From positions 62,001-126,000 of the forward strand of contig NZ_WPZO01000009.1 in NCBI RefSeq assembly GCF_013031355.1: a stretch of DNA of 64,000 bases. Reading direction: 5' to 3'. The DNA is from Ruegeria arenilitoris. Its GTDB lineage: Bacteria > Pseudomonadota > Alphaproteobacteria > Rhodobacterales > Rhodobacteraceae. Both the position numbers and the translations under genes were made by a program. The notes beneath the pieces are model-generated. The model searched no databases and had not been told where the DNA came from. It worked only from the letters and a program-made list of their open reading frames with translations. Shown here piece by piece: positions 8,525 to 15,540 of the stretch. How positions within the stretch are numbered: position 1 is the first letter of the stretch; each line of letters opens with the position of its first letter.

Positions 8525-9988
8525 TTGCAAAGCCCAGACATCCCGGTGGTTCAGGCCGGATATTACCGCACCGCCTTACGACCACGCATTCTGCACCTTG
8601 GATTTGGTGCTTTCGCCCGGGCGCATCCGCTGCTCTATACCGATCTTGCGTTGGAGGAAACGCAAGCCGATTGGGGCGTAGTTGCGGCGCGGTTGAATAC
8701 CGGGGCCGATCAGCTGAGCGCACTGGATCAGGCGGGGGGCTGGTACACCGTTGTCACCACATCCGATCAGGGCGCCTCGGCCCGCCGGGTCGGCTGTATC
8801 ACACAGACCCTGCATCCCGGGCGGGACGGCTCAGACGCGATACCGGACCTGATGGCCAGCCCGGCCTTGGGTATCGTCACGCTGACCATTACCGAGAAAG
8901 GGTATTGCCTTGCCGGGGATCGGCTTGACCTGACCTTGCCGGGCATCCGCCACGACCTTGAAAACCCCCAAGCCCCCAAAACCGCCATCGGAACCATTGT
9001 CGAGGGACTGCATCGCCGCAGATCGGCAGAGCATGGCGGGCTGACCATCCTGTCCTGCGACAACCTTCCTGCAAATGGTCATGCCTGCCGAAAGGCGGTT
9101 CTGGCGCTCGCCCGGATGCGGGACGCCGCGCTGGCGGAATGGATCGCCGACACCTGCACCTTTCCCTGTTCGATGGTCGACCGGATCGTGCCCGCGATGA
9201 CTGACGAGGGCCAAGCTCTGCTGACACGAATACTGGGGCACCCGGACCCGAATGGCATTTTGTGCGAACCGTTTCGCCAATGGGTGATCGAGGATGATTT
9301 CGCCGCTGGTCGTCCTGACTGGCATCTGGCCGGGGCCGAGTTTGTAGACGATGTCGCCCCGTTCGAAGAGATGAAGCTGCGGATGCTGAACGGCGCACAT
9401 TCCTGTCTGGCCTATCTTGGGGCGCTGGCCCGGCATGAGACTGTGGCGGATTGTATGCAGGACCCGGTGTTCCGCGCAGCAGCTCGACACCTAATGCTGA
9501 ACGAGCAGGCCCCCACCCTGCGCATGCCCGATCATATTGACCTGACCGCATACGCCGATCGCCTGATCGAGCGGTTCAGCAACAGCCATCTGCATCACCG
9601 GACGATCCAGATCGCGGCCGATGGCAGCCAGAAATTGCCGCAGCGCCTGCTGGCCCCGATTGCTGATCACCTGCGCGACGGCTCGCCCTGGCCTATTTCA
9701 GCCTTGGCCGTCGCGGGATGGATGCGGTTTCTGCGTGGGCAGACGGAGGACGGTTCGGCCCTGACCGTTCAGGACCCGTTGGCCGATACGTTGGCACAAT
9801 GCGCCAATCTCCCCGACGGAGACGCCTATGTCGACGCTCTTTTGGATATTGAGCAGGTGTTTCCCGCCGATCTCGTGGTCACTCCCGGTTTCCAAGCCAC
9901 GCTTCATAGCGCCTATCAGGCACTTTCAATACTTGGCGCACGGGACGCTTTGTCCCAGGCCATGCAGCTGGAGGGCCCCAACCCGTGA
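8525..9988 (+). CDS. uxuB: D-fructuronate reductase (mannonate oxidoreductase, polyol dehydrogenase family)
   Basis: 487-aa cytoplasmic NADH-dependent enzyme that reduces D-fructuronate to D-mannonate, the substrate of UxuA. Long-chain mannitol-dehydrogenase family features are the N-terminal nucleotide fold HLGFGAFARAHPLLYTD, the segment CSMVDRIVPAMTDE, and the catalytic region with MKLRMLNGAHSCLAYLG. The start is TTG with AGGAGGA 5-6 nt upstream; no in-frame ATG fits better. It follows the GH31 gene by 17 nt and overlaps uxaC by 4 nt. A generic mannitol dehydrogenase is the alternative name, but the flanking uxuA and uxaC make UxuB the better call. Confidence 0.88.
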   Translation: MQSPDIPVVQAGYYRTALRPRILHLGFGAFARAHPLLYTDLALEETQADWGVVAARLNTGADQLSALDQAGGWYTVVTTSDQGASARRVGCITQTLHPGRDGSDAIPDLMASPALGIVTLTITEKGYCLAGDRLDLTLPGIRHDLENPQAPKTAIGTIVEGLHRRRSAEHGGLTILSCDNLPANGHACRKAVLALARMRDAALAEWIADTCTFPCSMVDRIVPAMTDEGQALLTRILGHPDPNGILCEPFRQWVIEDDFAAGRPDWHLAGAEFVDDVAPFEEMKLRMLNGAHSCLAYLGALARHETVADCMQDPVFRAAARHLMLNEQAPTLRMPDHIDLTAYADRLIERFSNSHLHHRTIQIAADGSQKLPQRLLAPIADHLRDGSPWPISALAVAGWMRFLRGQTEDGSALTVQDPLADTLAQCANLPDGDAYVDALLDIEQVFPADLVVTPGFQATLHSAYQALSILGARDALSQAMQLEGPNP

Positions 9989-11388
9989 CCGAATTTCTGA
10001 GCGACAATTTCCTGCTGACCACTCCGCAGGCCGAACGGCTTTATCATGACGTCGCGGCCCCGCTGCCTATCGTCGATTTCCACAACCACCTCGACCCGCA
10101 GGCGATCCTGCAGGACCGGGTCTGGTCCGATCTGGGCGAGATCTGGCTGGAAGGCGACCATTACAAATGGCGGGCAATGCGCTGGAACGGGATCGACGAG
10201 GCACATGTCACCGGCAGCGCGAGCTACCGCGACAAGTTCCGCGCCTTTGCCGAAACGCTGCCCCATTGTCTGGGTAATCCGTTGTATCACTGGAGTCATC
10301 TTGAACTGTCCCGCTACTTCGACTGGCAGGGGGTGCTGAGCCCCGACACCGCAGAAGAGGTTTGGGAGGTTGCCGGTTCCAAACTGTCTCAGCACGATTG
10401 CTCGGCGCGCGGATTGCTGCGGCAAATGAATGTGCGCTTTGTCGGAACGACGGATGATCCTTGTGACGACTTGAGCGCGCACAAGGCGCTGGCTGCCACT
10501 CCCGATCTGGGGTTCACAGTGGCCCCCAGCTTCCGCCCCGACGCGGCCTTCAAGATCGAAAAGCCCGACTATGGGACCTATCTCGACCGGCTGTCGGATA
10601 TCTCGAGCACCCCGATCCGGGGGTTCGACGATCTGATTGCCGCGCTGCTTGTCCGTCTGGACGCCTTCGTCGAAGCCGGGTGCAAGGCGACGGATCACGG
10701 GCTGGACCGGCTGGCCGCGTTCGAACCCCTTACAAGATCGGACCGCGACGCCATTCTGGACCGCGCCCGCAGGGGCGAGCCGACAACCGCGCAGGAACAG
10801 GCGGATTTTCAGGCTGCCACCCTGGTCGAACTGGGCCGCGCCTATACACAGCGTGGGCTAGTCATGCAGTTCCATATCGGGGCGCTGCGTAACACAAACA
10901 CGCGCCTGTTCAATCTACTTGGGCCGGATATCGGCTGCGATTCGATCAACGATGCTGCAATCGCGGCGCCGCTGAATGCGCTGCTGAACGCCATTGAAAA
11001 CCACGGCGGCCTGCCGCGGACCATCCTGTATGGGCTAGACCCCTCACAGAACGAAATACTGGTGACCACAGCCGGGAACTTTCAGGACGGCAGCGAACCG
11101 GGGAAAATACAGGCGGGCACGGCCTGGTGGTTCAACGACCAGCTCGACGGGATGGAGCGCCAGATGACCCAGTTGGCGCAGATGGGCTTGCTGTCGCGGT
11201 TCGTCGGAATGCTGACCGACTCGCGCTCATTTCTGTCCTTCCCGCGGCACGAGTATTTCAGACGCCTGCTCTGTCAGATGATCGGCCGTTGGATGGCCGA
11301 GGGACATATGCCCAACGACATGGCCTTGGCAGAGGATCTGGTCACGCGCGTTTGTTACGGCAATCCGGCCGACTGGTTTCTGAACTGA
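9985..11388 (+). CDS. uxaC: Glucuronate isomerase (uronate isomerase)
   Basis: 467 aa, the normal length for UxaC, which isomerises D-glucuronate to D-fructuronate (and galacturonate to tagaturonate). An amidohydrolase-type TIM barrel begins with the metal-binding IVDFHNHLDPQAIL. Further family landmarks are MRWNGIDEAHVTG, HWSHLELSRYF, MQFHIGALRNTNTR and the C-terminal MLTDSRSFLSFPRHEYFRR. The start is GTG inside GTGA, overlapping the uxuB stop by 4 nt, which implies translational coupling. Last gene of the rightward operon. With UxuB and UxuA it completes glucuronate to 2-keto-3-deoxygluconate; the kinase and aldolase for the next steps are not in this window. Confidence 0.95.
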   Translation: MTEFLSDNFLLTTPQAERLYHDVAAPLPIVDFHNHLDPQAILQDRVWSDLGEIWLEGDHYKWRAMRWNGIDEAHVTGSASYRDKFRAFAETLPHCLGNPLYHWSHLELSRYFDWQGVLSPDTAEEVWEVAGSKLSQHDCSARGLLRQMNVRFVGTTDDPCDDLSAHKALAATPDLGFTVAPSFRPDAAFKIEKPDYGTYLDRLSDISSTPIRGFDDLIAALLVRLDAFVEAGCKATDHGLDRLAAFEPLTRSDRDAILDRARRGEPTTAQEQADFQAATLVELGRAYTQRGLVMQFHIGALRNTNTRLFNLLGPDIGCDSINDAAIAAPLNALLNAIENHGGLPRTILYGLDPSQNEILVTTAGNFQDGSEPGKIQAGTAWWFNDQLDGMERQMTQLAQMGLLSRFVGMLTDSRSFLSFPRHEYFRRLLCQMIGRWMAEGHMPNDMALAEDLVTRVCYGNPADWFLN

Positions 11389-11423
11389 GGTCGGTCACCA
11401 GTGAATCGGAAAAACCCGGCAGC

Positions 11424-12392
11424 TTAGTCTTGTGTCCCCTCCGGCACCGGAAGGGACTGACCGCAGGCTTTACAGCGGCCTGCCTCTGATTGCGCCTCGG
11501 AATGGATGTGTTCGCGAATGTGATTGGCGGCGCGATGCGACAGGCCCAACTGTTTTCTCAGGGCTTCGATATCCTTTTCATCATCATCGCAGATATCGCC
11601 ATCTTCCAGCGCGGCGCGAAATTCGCGTTCCATCCTGGCGCGGCGCCGGTGCAGCTGATCGTTGAGGCCGCTGGCAAGGATCCCTGCGGGCAACGCCGCC
11701 ATACCGATGCCGATCACCGTAATCAAAGCGCCAAACAACTTTCCGGCCACTGTGACCGGCGTCACGTCACCATAGCCTACGGTCGTCAATGTCGCCATGG
11801 CCCACCACATCGCCGCGGGGATTGATCCAAACGCTTCGGGCTGCGCGTCGTGCTCGGCGATCCACGCGCCACTGGCGGCAAAAACCAGCATGACCATCAG
11901 GATGAAGAACCCAGCAAAAAAGGACCCGGCCTCTTCCTCGAAAACGGCAAACAACATCCCAAGCGCCGGAGAATAGCGGGTCAGTTTGAGTAGCCGCAAC
12001 ATCCGGAATGTCCGCAGGATACGCAGATCCATCGGGAAAAACAGGTAGAGCAGCGCTGGCAATATCGCCAGCAGGTCAATCACGGCCAGCGGAGATCTGA
12101 TCCAATCCAAACGGGATTTGTAATTTGGATCTTCCGGCGCGACCCAGAGCCTCGTGGCATATTCCGCCACAAAAACAATCAGAGAAACCCCTTCGAACAG
12201 ATCGAACGCAAGGTGCCAGCGCGTGTAGATGGATGCGACCGTCTCAAGGATGACAGCGGTGACATTGAGTGAGATCAGAAGGATCAAAGCGATCTCAAGC
12301 AGCCATGGCCCGGTCGCGCTTCGGTCTGGCCGCTCCAGCCACCAATAAAGTTTCGCGCGCAGGTTTTTGTGCTCCGATATAGTTTCAATCAT
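11424..12392 (-). CDS. Voltage-gated-type potassium ion channel
   Basis: 322-aa inner-membrane channel subunit with six membrane segments. Segment four is Arg/Lys-rich with positive residues every third position (about 123-140, RILRTFRMLRLLKLTR). The pore loop carries the K+ selectivity filter TTVGYGDV at 203-210. A charged cytoplasmic tail ends with CKAC (Cys307, Cys310), half of a possible zinc ribbon. The ATG at 12392 is preferred over one at 12482 because it opens directly into the conserved N-terminal helix. It converges on uxaC with a 35-bp gap, so the two operons end tail to tail. Its physiological signal is unknown. Confidence 0.85.
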   Translation of the reverse strand: MIETISEHKNLRAKLYWWLERPDRSATGPWLLEIALILLISLNVTAVILETVASIYTRWHLAFDLFEGVSLIVFVAEYATRLWVAPEDPNYKSRLDWIRSPLAVIDLLAILPALLYLFFPMDLRILRTFRMLRLLKLTRYSPALGMLFAVFEEEAGSFFAGFFILMVMLVFAASGAWIAEHDAQPEAFGSIPAAMWWAMATLTTVGYGDVTPVTVAGKLFGALITVIGIGMAALPAGILASGLNDQLHRRRARMEREFRAALEDGDICDDDEKDIEALRKQLGLSHRAANHIREHIHSEAQSEAGRCKACGQSLPVPEGTQD

Positions 12393-12643
12393 GGCGATAC
12401 GTCTTCCAGGCCCGGGTCTTGGGGATTGCGGTCGCTGACGCAATGCTCTCCCCAAGATCAAGTTACCTACCCAAGAAGGCATATGCCGCCGGATAAGGAA
12501 ACAGGCAATGGTTGTAACGACGCTGTATATACGAAATTTCTACCGCCGACGGTACCAAATTACAGGGCACAGCGTTTGATGCGGCGCATTACCGTTCGGG
12601 CGGCGTTCCGCCATGATCGTTGGGATCAATGGCGGATCTGCAC

Positions 12644-13363
12644 TCAGTCTTTCCTGACATCCCCGGCAAATCGGGCTGCATTTTCCTTGGCAAAGGCGCT
12701 GGCATCGGCCTCCGTGTCCCAAAAATGCGGATTTGCTTTTGGAATGGTCAGGGCCTTTTGCACCGCCGGGCGGGCGTCGATCCGGTCAAACCATGCCTGA
12801 AGGTGCGGTAGGCCTTCGACGCTGGCGCGTGCCCAGACATACGCACGCGCCCAAGGATAGATCATCATATCTGCGATGGTGTATTCCCCCGCCGCTAACC
12901 ATTCGCGGCCCTCAAGATGGGTGTTGAGAACCTCAAGTAGCCGACGAGACTCGTCGACATAGCGTTTGATCGAAAACGGTTCCTCATGGCCGTTTGGCGC
13001 GGCGATGTGCTGGAAATACATCGCCTGGCCCATCATCGGGCCGACATGGCCGACCTGAAAGAACATCCATTGCATTACCTCGGACCGTTTAACCGGATCG
13101 GCGGGCAGAAACTTCCCGTATTTCTCGGCCAGGTGCCAAAGGATAGCCCCGCTTTCGAAAATCGCCCGCCCCTCAGCCCGGTCTTCGATCGTTGGGATTT
13201 TGCCATTGGGATTGAGTTTCAGAAAGTCCGGCGTTTTCTGCTCCTGCTTTGAAAAATCAATGGCGGTGAGGTCATATGGAACACCCGCCTCCTCCAGAAA
13301 GATCACCGGCTTGTAGCCGTTCATGGTGGCCGCGGTATAGAGATGTATATCAGGCTGGGACAT
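12644..13363 (-). CDS. Glutathione S-transferase, YfcG/Ure2p-like
   Basis: 239-aa cytoplasmic GST. A thioredoxin-fold N-domain (about 5-85) contains TAATMNGYKPVIFLEEAG, NPNGKIPTI and FESGAILWHLAEK; a helical C-domain (about 95-215) contains QWMFFQVGHVGPMMGQ and YTIADMMIYPW. These match the Nu-class, E. coli YfcG type, which acts as a glutathione-dependent disulfide reductase/peroxidase. Its start lies 14 nt inside the end of the quinone reductase gene, so the two are translationally coupled. Together they suggest a small redox or electrophile-defence operon under the divergent HxlR regulator. A 60-residue C-terminal tail rich in Ala/Lys is slightly longer than in YfcG. Confidence 0.87.
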   Translation of the reverse strand: MSQPDIHLYTAATMNGYKPVIFLEEAGVPYDLTAIDFSKQEQKTPDFLKLNPNGKIPTIEDRAEGRAIFESGAILWHLAEKYGKFLPADPVKRSEVMQWMFFQVGHVGPMMGQAMYFQHIAAPNGHEEPFSIKRYVDESRRLLEVLNTHLEGREWLAAGEYTIADMMIYPWARAYVWARASVEGLPHLQAWFDRIDARPAVQKALTIPKANPHFWDTEADASAFAKENAARFAGDVRKD

Positions 13364-13958
13364 GTTCGGCCTCGGCGAAAACAGTGGTCAGGTGGGTGTC
13401 AAAGCGTTTGAAGTCGGCTTCGATCGCCGGGTTTTTCATCACGTCAAACGCGGCGAAGGTCGGCAGCTGCTGCATACCAAGGAACTTGGCGGTCAGATGC
13501 ACCGGGCGCAGCAAATCATCGACGCTGTCACCTGCAAAGAAGGGTTCTGACGGGTTGTCGAACGCCTCTTGCGGTGCGTTGAAGGTCACGGACAGCAAGT
13601 ATCTTTTGTCCTTCAGCGCTCCGCCCATACCGTAATTCGCTTTCGGCGCTTCGGTGGTGCGGCCATCGCCGTTGGCCAGGCGGCCGTTCATTCCGGCGGT
13701 ATAGACCTCGTCCATGTATTTCTTAAAAACCCAGGGGGTTCCCATCCAGTTCACCGGGAATTGCATGATGACCAAATCGGCCCAGACATGCGCGTCCACC
13801 TCGGCGTCAATGTCATAACCGTCCGAAATGGTTGTCAGGCGCACCGCATGACCCTTGGCTTCTAGCGCATCCCGCGCTTTTTGCGCCAGGCTTGCGTTCA
13901 ACCGGCCCGGGGCGAATTCATAGGGTTGTGTGCCATTGATGATCAGAACGTTGCTCAT
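13350..13958 (-). CDS. mdaB: NAD(P)H:quinone oxidoreductase, MdaB family
   Basis: 202-aa flavodoxin-fold enzyme (E. coli MdaB is 193 aa) that reduces quinones by two electrons using FAD and NADPH. Diagnostic pieces are MSNVLIINGTQPYEFAPGRLN, YDIDAEVDAHVWADLVIMQF, NWMGTPWVFKKYMDEVYTAG and NYGMGGALKDKRYLLSVTFN. The ATG at 13958 fits the family N-terminus and has AAGGAA upstream; an upstream in-frame ATG at 14030 adds unrelated sequence. First gene of a two-gene operon with the GST, divergent from an HxlR regulator and a palindrome at 14044-14068. HxlR-family regulators often respond to quinones or aldehydes, which fits, but that link is inference. Confidence 0.88.
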   Translation of the reverse strand: MSNVLIINGTQPYEFAPGRLNASLAQKARDALEAKGHAVRLTTISDGYDIDAEVDAHVWADLVIMQFPVNWMGTPWVFKKYMDEVYTAGMNGRLANGDGRTTEAPKANYGMGGALKDKRYLLSVTFNAPQEAFDNPSEPFFAGDSVDDLLRPVHLTAKFLGMQQLPTFAAFDVMKNPAIEADFKRFDTHLTTVFAEAEHVPA

Positions 13959-14043
13959 GTCTGGTTCCTTGTTCATTGTCTCGGATGCCGCTTGACTTTG
14001 CGCGGCGTCGTGATGAAATTGTGTTCCCAATAGAGGAAATGCA

Positions 14044-14068
14044 ACTAGTTTACTTTTGGTAACCTAGT
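14044..14068. promoter_or_regulatory. Candidate HxlR-family operator
   Basis: ACTAGTTTAC-TTTTG-GTAACCTAGT: 10-bp arms with one mismatch around a 5-nt spacer. It lies 23 bp before the HxlR gene and 86 bp before mdaB, in the only gap between the divergent genes. HxlR-type repressors typically bind GTA/TAC-rich palindromes of this size. Confidence 0.6.
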
Positions 14069-14090
14069 CCCTGAGCGACGGAGGTGCAGG

Positions 14091-14462
14091 ATGCGGGCAC
14101 GTCTAGAAGACGATGGCAAAGGGCGGCGACAGGTCTATGACGCTTGTTCAGAGCCTTGCCCGATTGAGCGTGGAATGCGGATCATTGGCGGCAAATGGAC
14201 GGGGTCTATCCTGTGGCATCTGAAGGACGGTCCGGTGCGCTTCAACGATCTGTCCCGCCTGATTGGAGGCGCCAGCAAGAAGATGATCACAGAACGCCTG
14301 CGCCAGCTAGAGGCCCACGGTCTGGTGAAACGCGAGGTAATGGATACCGCGCCGGTCTCGGTCCAGTACGAAATCACCGAATTGGGGCGCACCGCACTTG
14401 GGTTTCTGGACGCACTGCGGAACTGGAGCGAGGGCCTGCCTCAGGGTGTGGTCGATACCTGA
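14091..14462 (+). CDS. HxlR-family transcriptional regulator
   Basis: 123-aa winged-helix regulator with the HxlR hallmarks: a Cys near the N-terminus within SEPCPIERGMRIIGGKW, then LWHLKDGPVRFNDLSRLI, ASKKMITERLRQLEAHGLV and ITELGRTAL. GGAGG precedes the ATG. The Cys in EPCPIE is conserved in the family and in some members senses reactive electrophiles. It is divergent from mdaB and the GST, with a palindromic operator between them, and so probably represses the pair and itself. Confidence 0.88.
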   Translation: MRARLEDDGKGRRQVYDACSEPCPIERGMRIIGGKWTGSILWHLKDGPVRFNDLSRLIGGASKKMITERLRQLEAHGLVKREVMDTAPVSVQYEITELGRTALGFLDALRNWSEGLPQGVVDT

Positions 14463-14499
14463 CCGCGCCGAAACGCGTCACGGATTGATTGCTTAGCCC

Positions 14500-15429
14500 C
14501 TACGCCATGCCTTCCAAATCTTCCGAAGTCGCCGTCTCGAACCAATCCGCCAAGCGCGCCAGAGCGCCTTCTTTATCGCGGAACGGTCGATGCTGCAGGA
14601 AATAGGAATAGTCTCGGTCGGATATGCTCGGCCCAAGCCGAAGAATTTCGCCCTTCGCAAGCGCTTGATCGACAAGACCATGCCAGCCCAGGCCCACCCC
14701 TTCTCCGCGCCGGACGGATTGCAGTAGAAAAGGATAGGCGTCGAATTCGGATTTCCGATCAAAGGGCGGCGCCTGCAGACCCATGCGTTCGAACCATCCC
14801 TGCCACGTCAGAAAGCCAGATTCCCTGACATCGAAATGCAGGAACAGCGACGGCGGCAGCTGAGAAATATTGTCCTTAGCTTCCGGGTGCGCGGCCAGGA
14901 AATCGGGGCTGCAGATGGGGAACACTTCGGATTTGATCAACGGGATGAACGGCCGGTCCGGCAATCCAGCGGTGTTCCAGACCACGGCGGCGTCCAAACG
15001 GCTCAGGTCGATGTCACCCAGCTGATCTGTTGTGACGACCCGCACTTTTGATCCGCCCAGATGCTCGCGAAGTTCCGAGAAACGTGGCATCAGCCATTGG
15101 TCGGCAAAGCCGAACGAGCAGGCCAGCGTCACCTCCTGCCGGTCGGCGGGCGCCGAAATCTCGGTCCAGACCTGATCCAGGTGGCCAAACCCCAAAGCCA
15201 CGGCATCAGCCAGGCGCACAGCGGCGGCAGAAGGAACGATCTGATTGTTGTTGCGTTCGAACAGCACCTGCCCCAGCCGACTTTCGAGTGTTGAAATATG
15301 CCGTGAAACAGCTGGTTGGCTCAGCCCCAGTTCCTCGGCCGCGCGGGACAGGCTGGCATGGCGCACCGCGACCTCAAGAACCAGCAAGGCGTTCAGTGAA
15401 CCAGAGATGGGACGTATCACTCTTTCCAT
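14500..15429 (-). CDS. LysR-family transcriptional regulator (GcvA-like)
   Basis: 309 aa. N-terminal helix-turn-helix (about 10-70) with LLVLEVAVRHASLSRAAEEL and SQPAVSRHISTLE, followed by a periplasmic-binding-protein-like effector domain (about 95-300). The opening ISGSLNALLVLEVAVRHAS resembles the GcvA branch. It is divergent from the tandem CoA-transferase gene, 111 bp apart, the classic arrangement in which a LysR protein activates the facing gene in response to its substrate. The effector is not known. It converges with the HxlR gene with a short gap. Confidence 0.88.
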   Translation of the reverse strand: MERVIRPISGSLNALLVLEVAVRHASLSRAAEELGLSQPAVSRHISTLESRLGQVLFERNNNQIVPSAAAVRLADAVALGFGHLDQVWTEISAPADRQEVTLACSFGFADQWLMPRFSELREHLGGSKVRVVTTDQLGDIDLSRLDAAVVWNTAGLPDRPFIPLIKSEVFPICSPDFLAAHPEAKDNISQLPPSLFLHFDVRESGFLTWQGWFERMGLQAPPFDRKSEFDAYPFLLQSVRRGEGVGLGWHGLVDQALAKGEILRLGPSISDRDYSYFLQHRPFRDKEGALARLADWFETATSEDLEGMA

Positions 15430-15540
15430 AACAAATTGTTATACACTGCATTATGTTTTGGCCAGTGTACTTTCAGCGGGTTTGCCTTTCATCTGTTCGT
15501 GAATCGCAAGCCCCTAACGAAAAGTCTGTGTGAAACTCTC

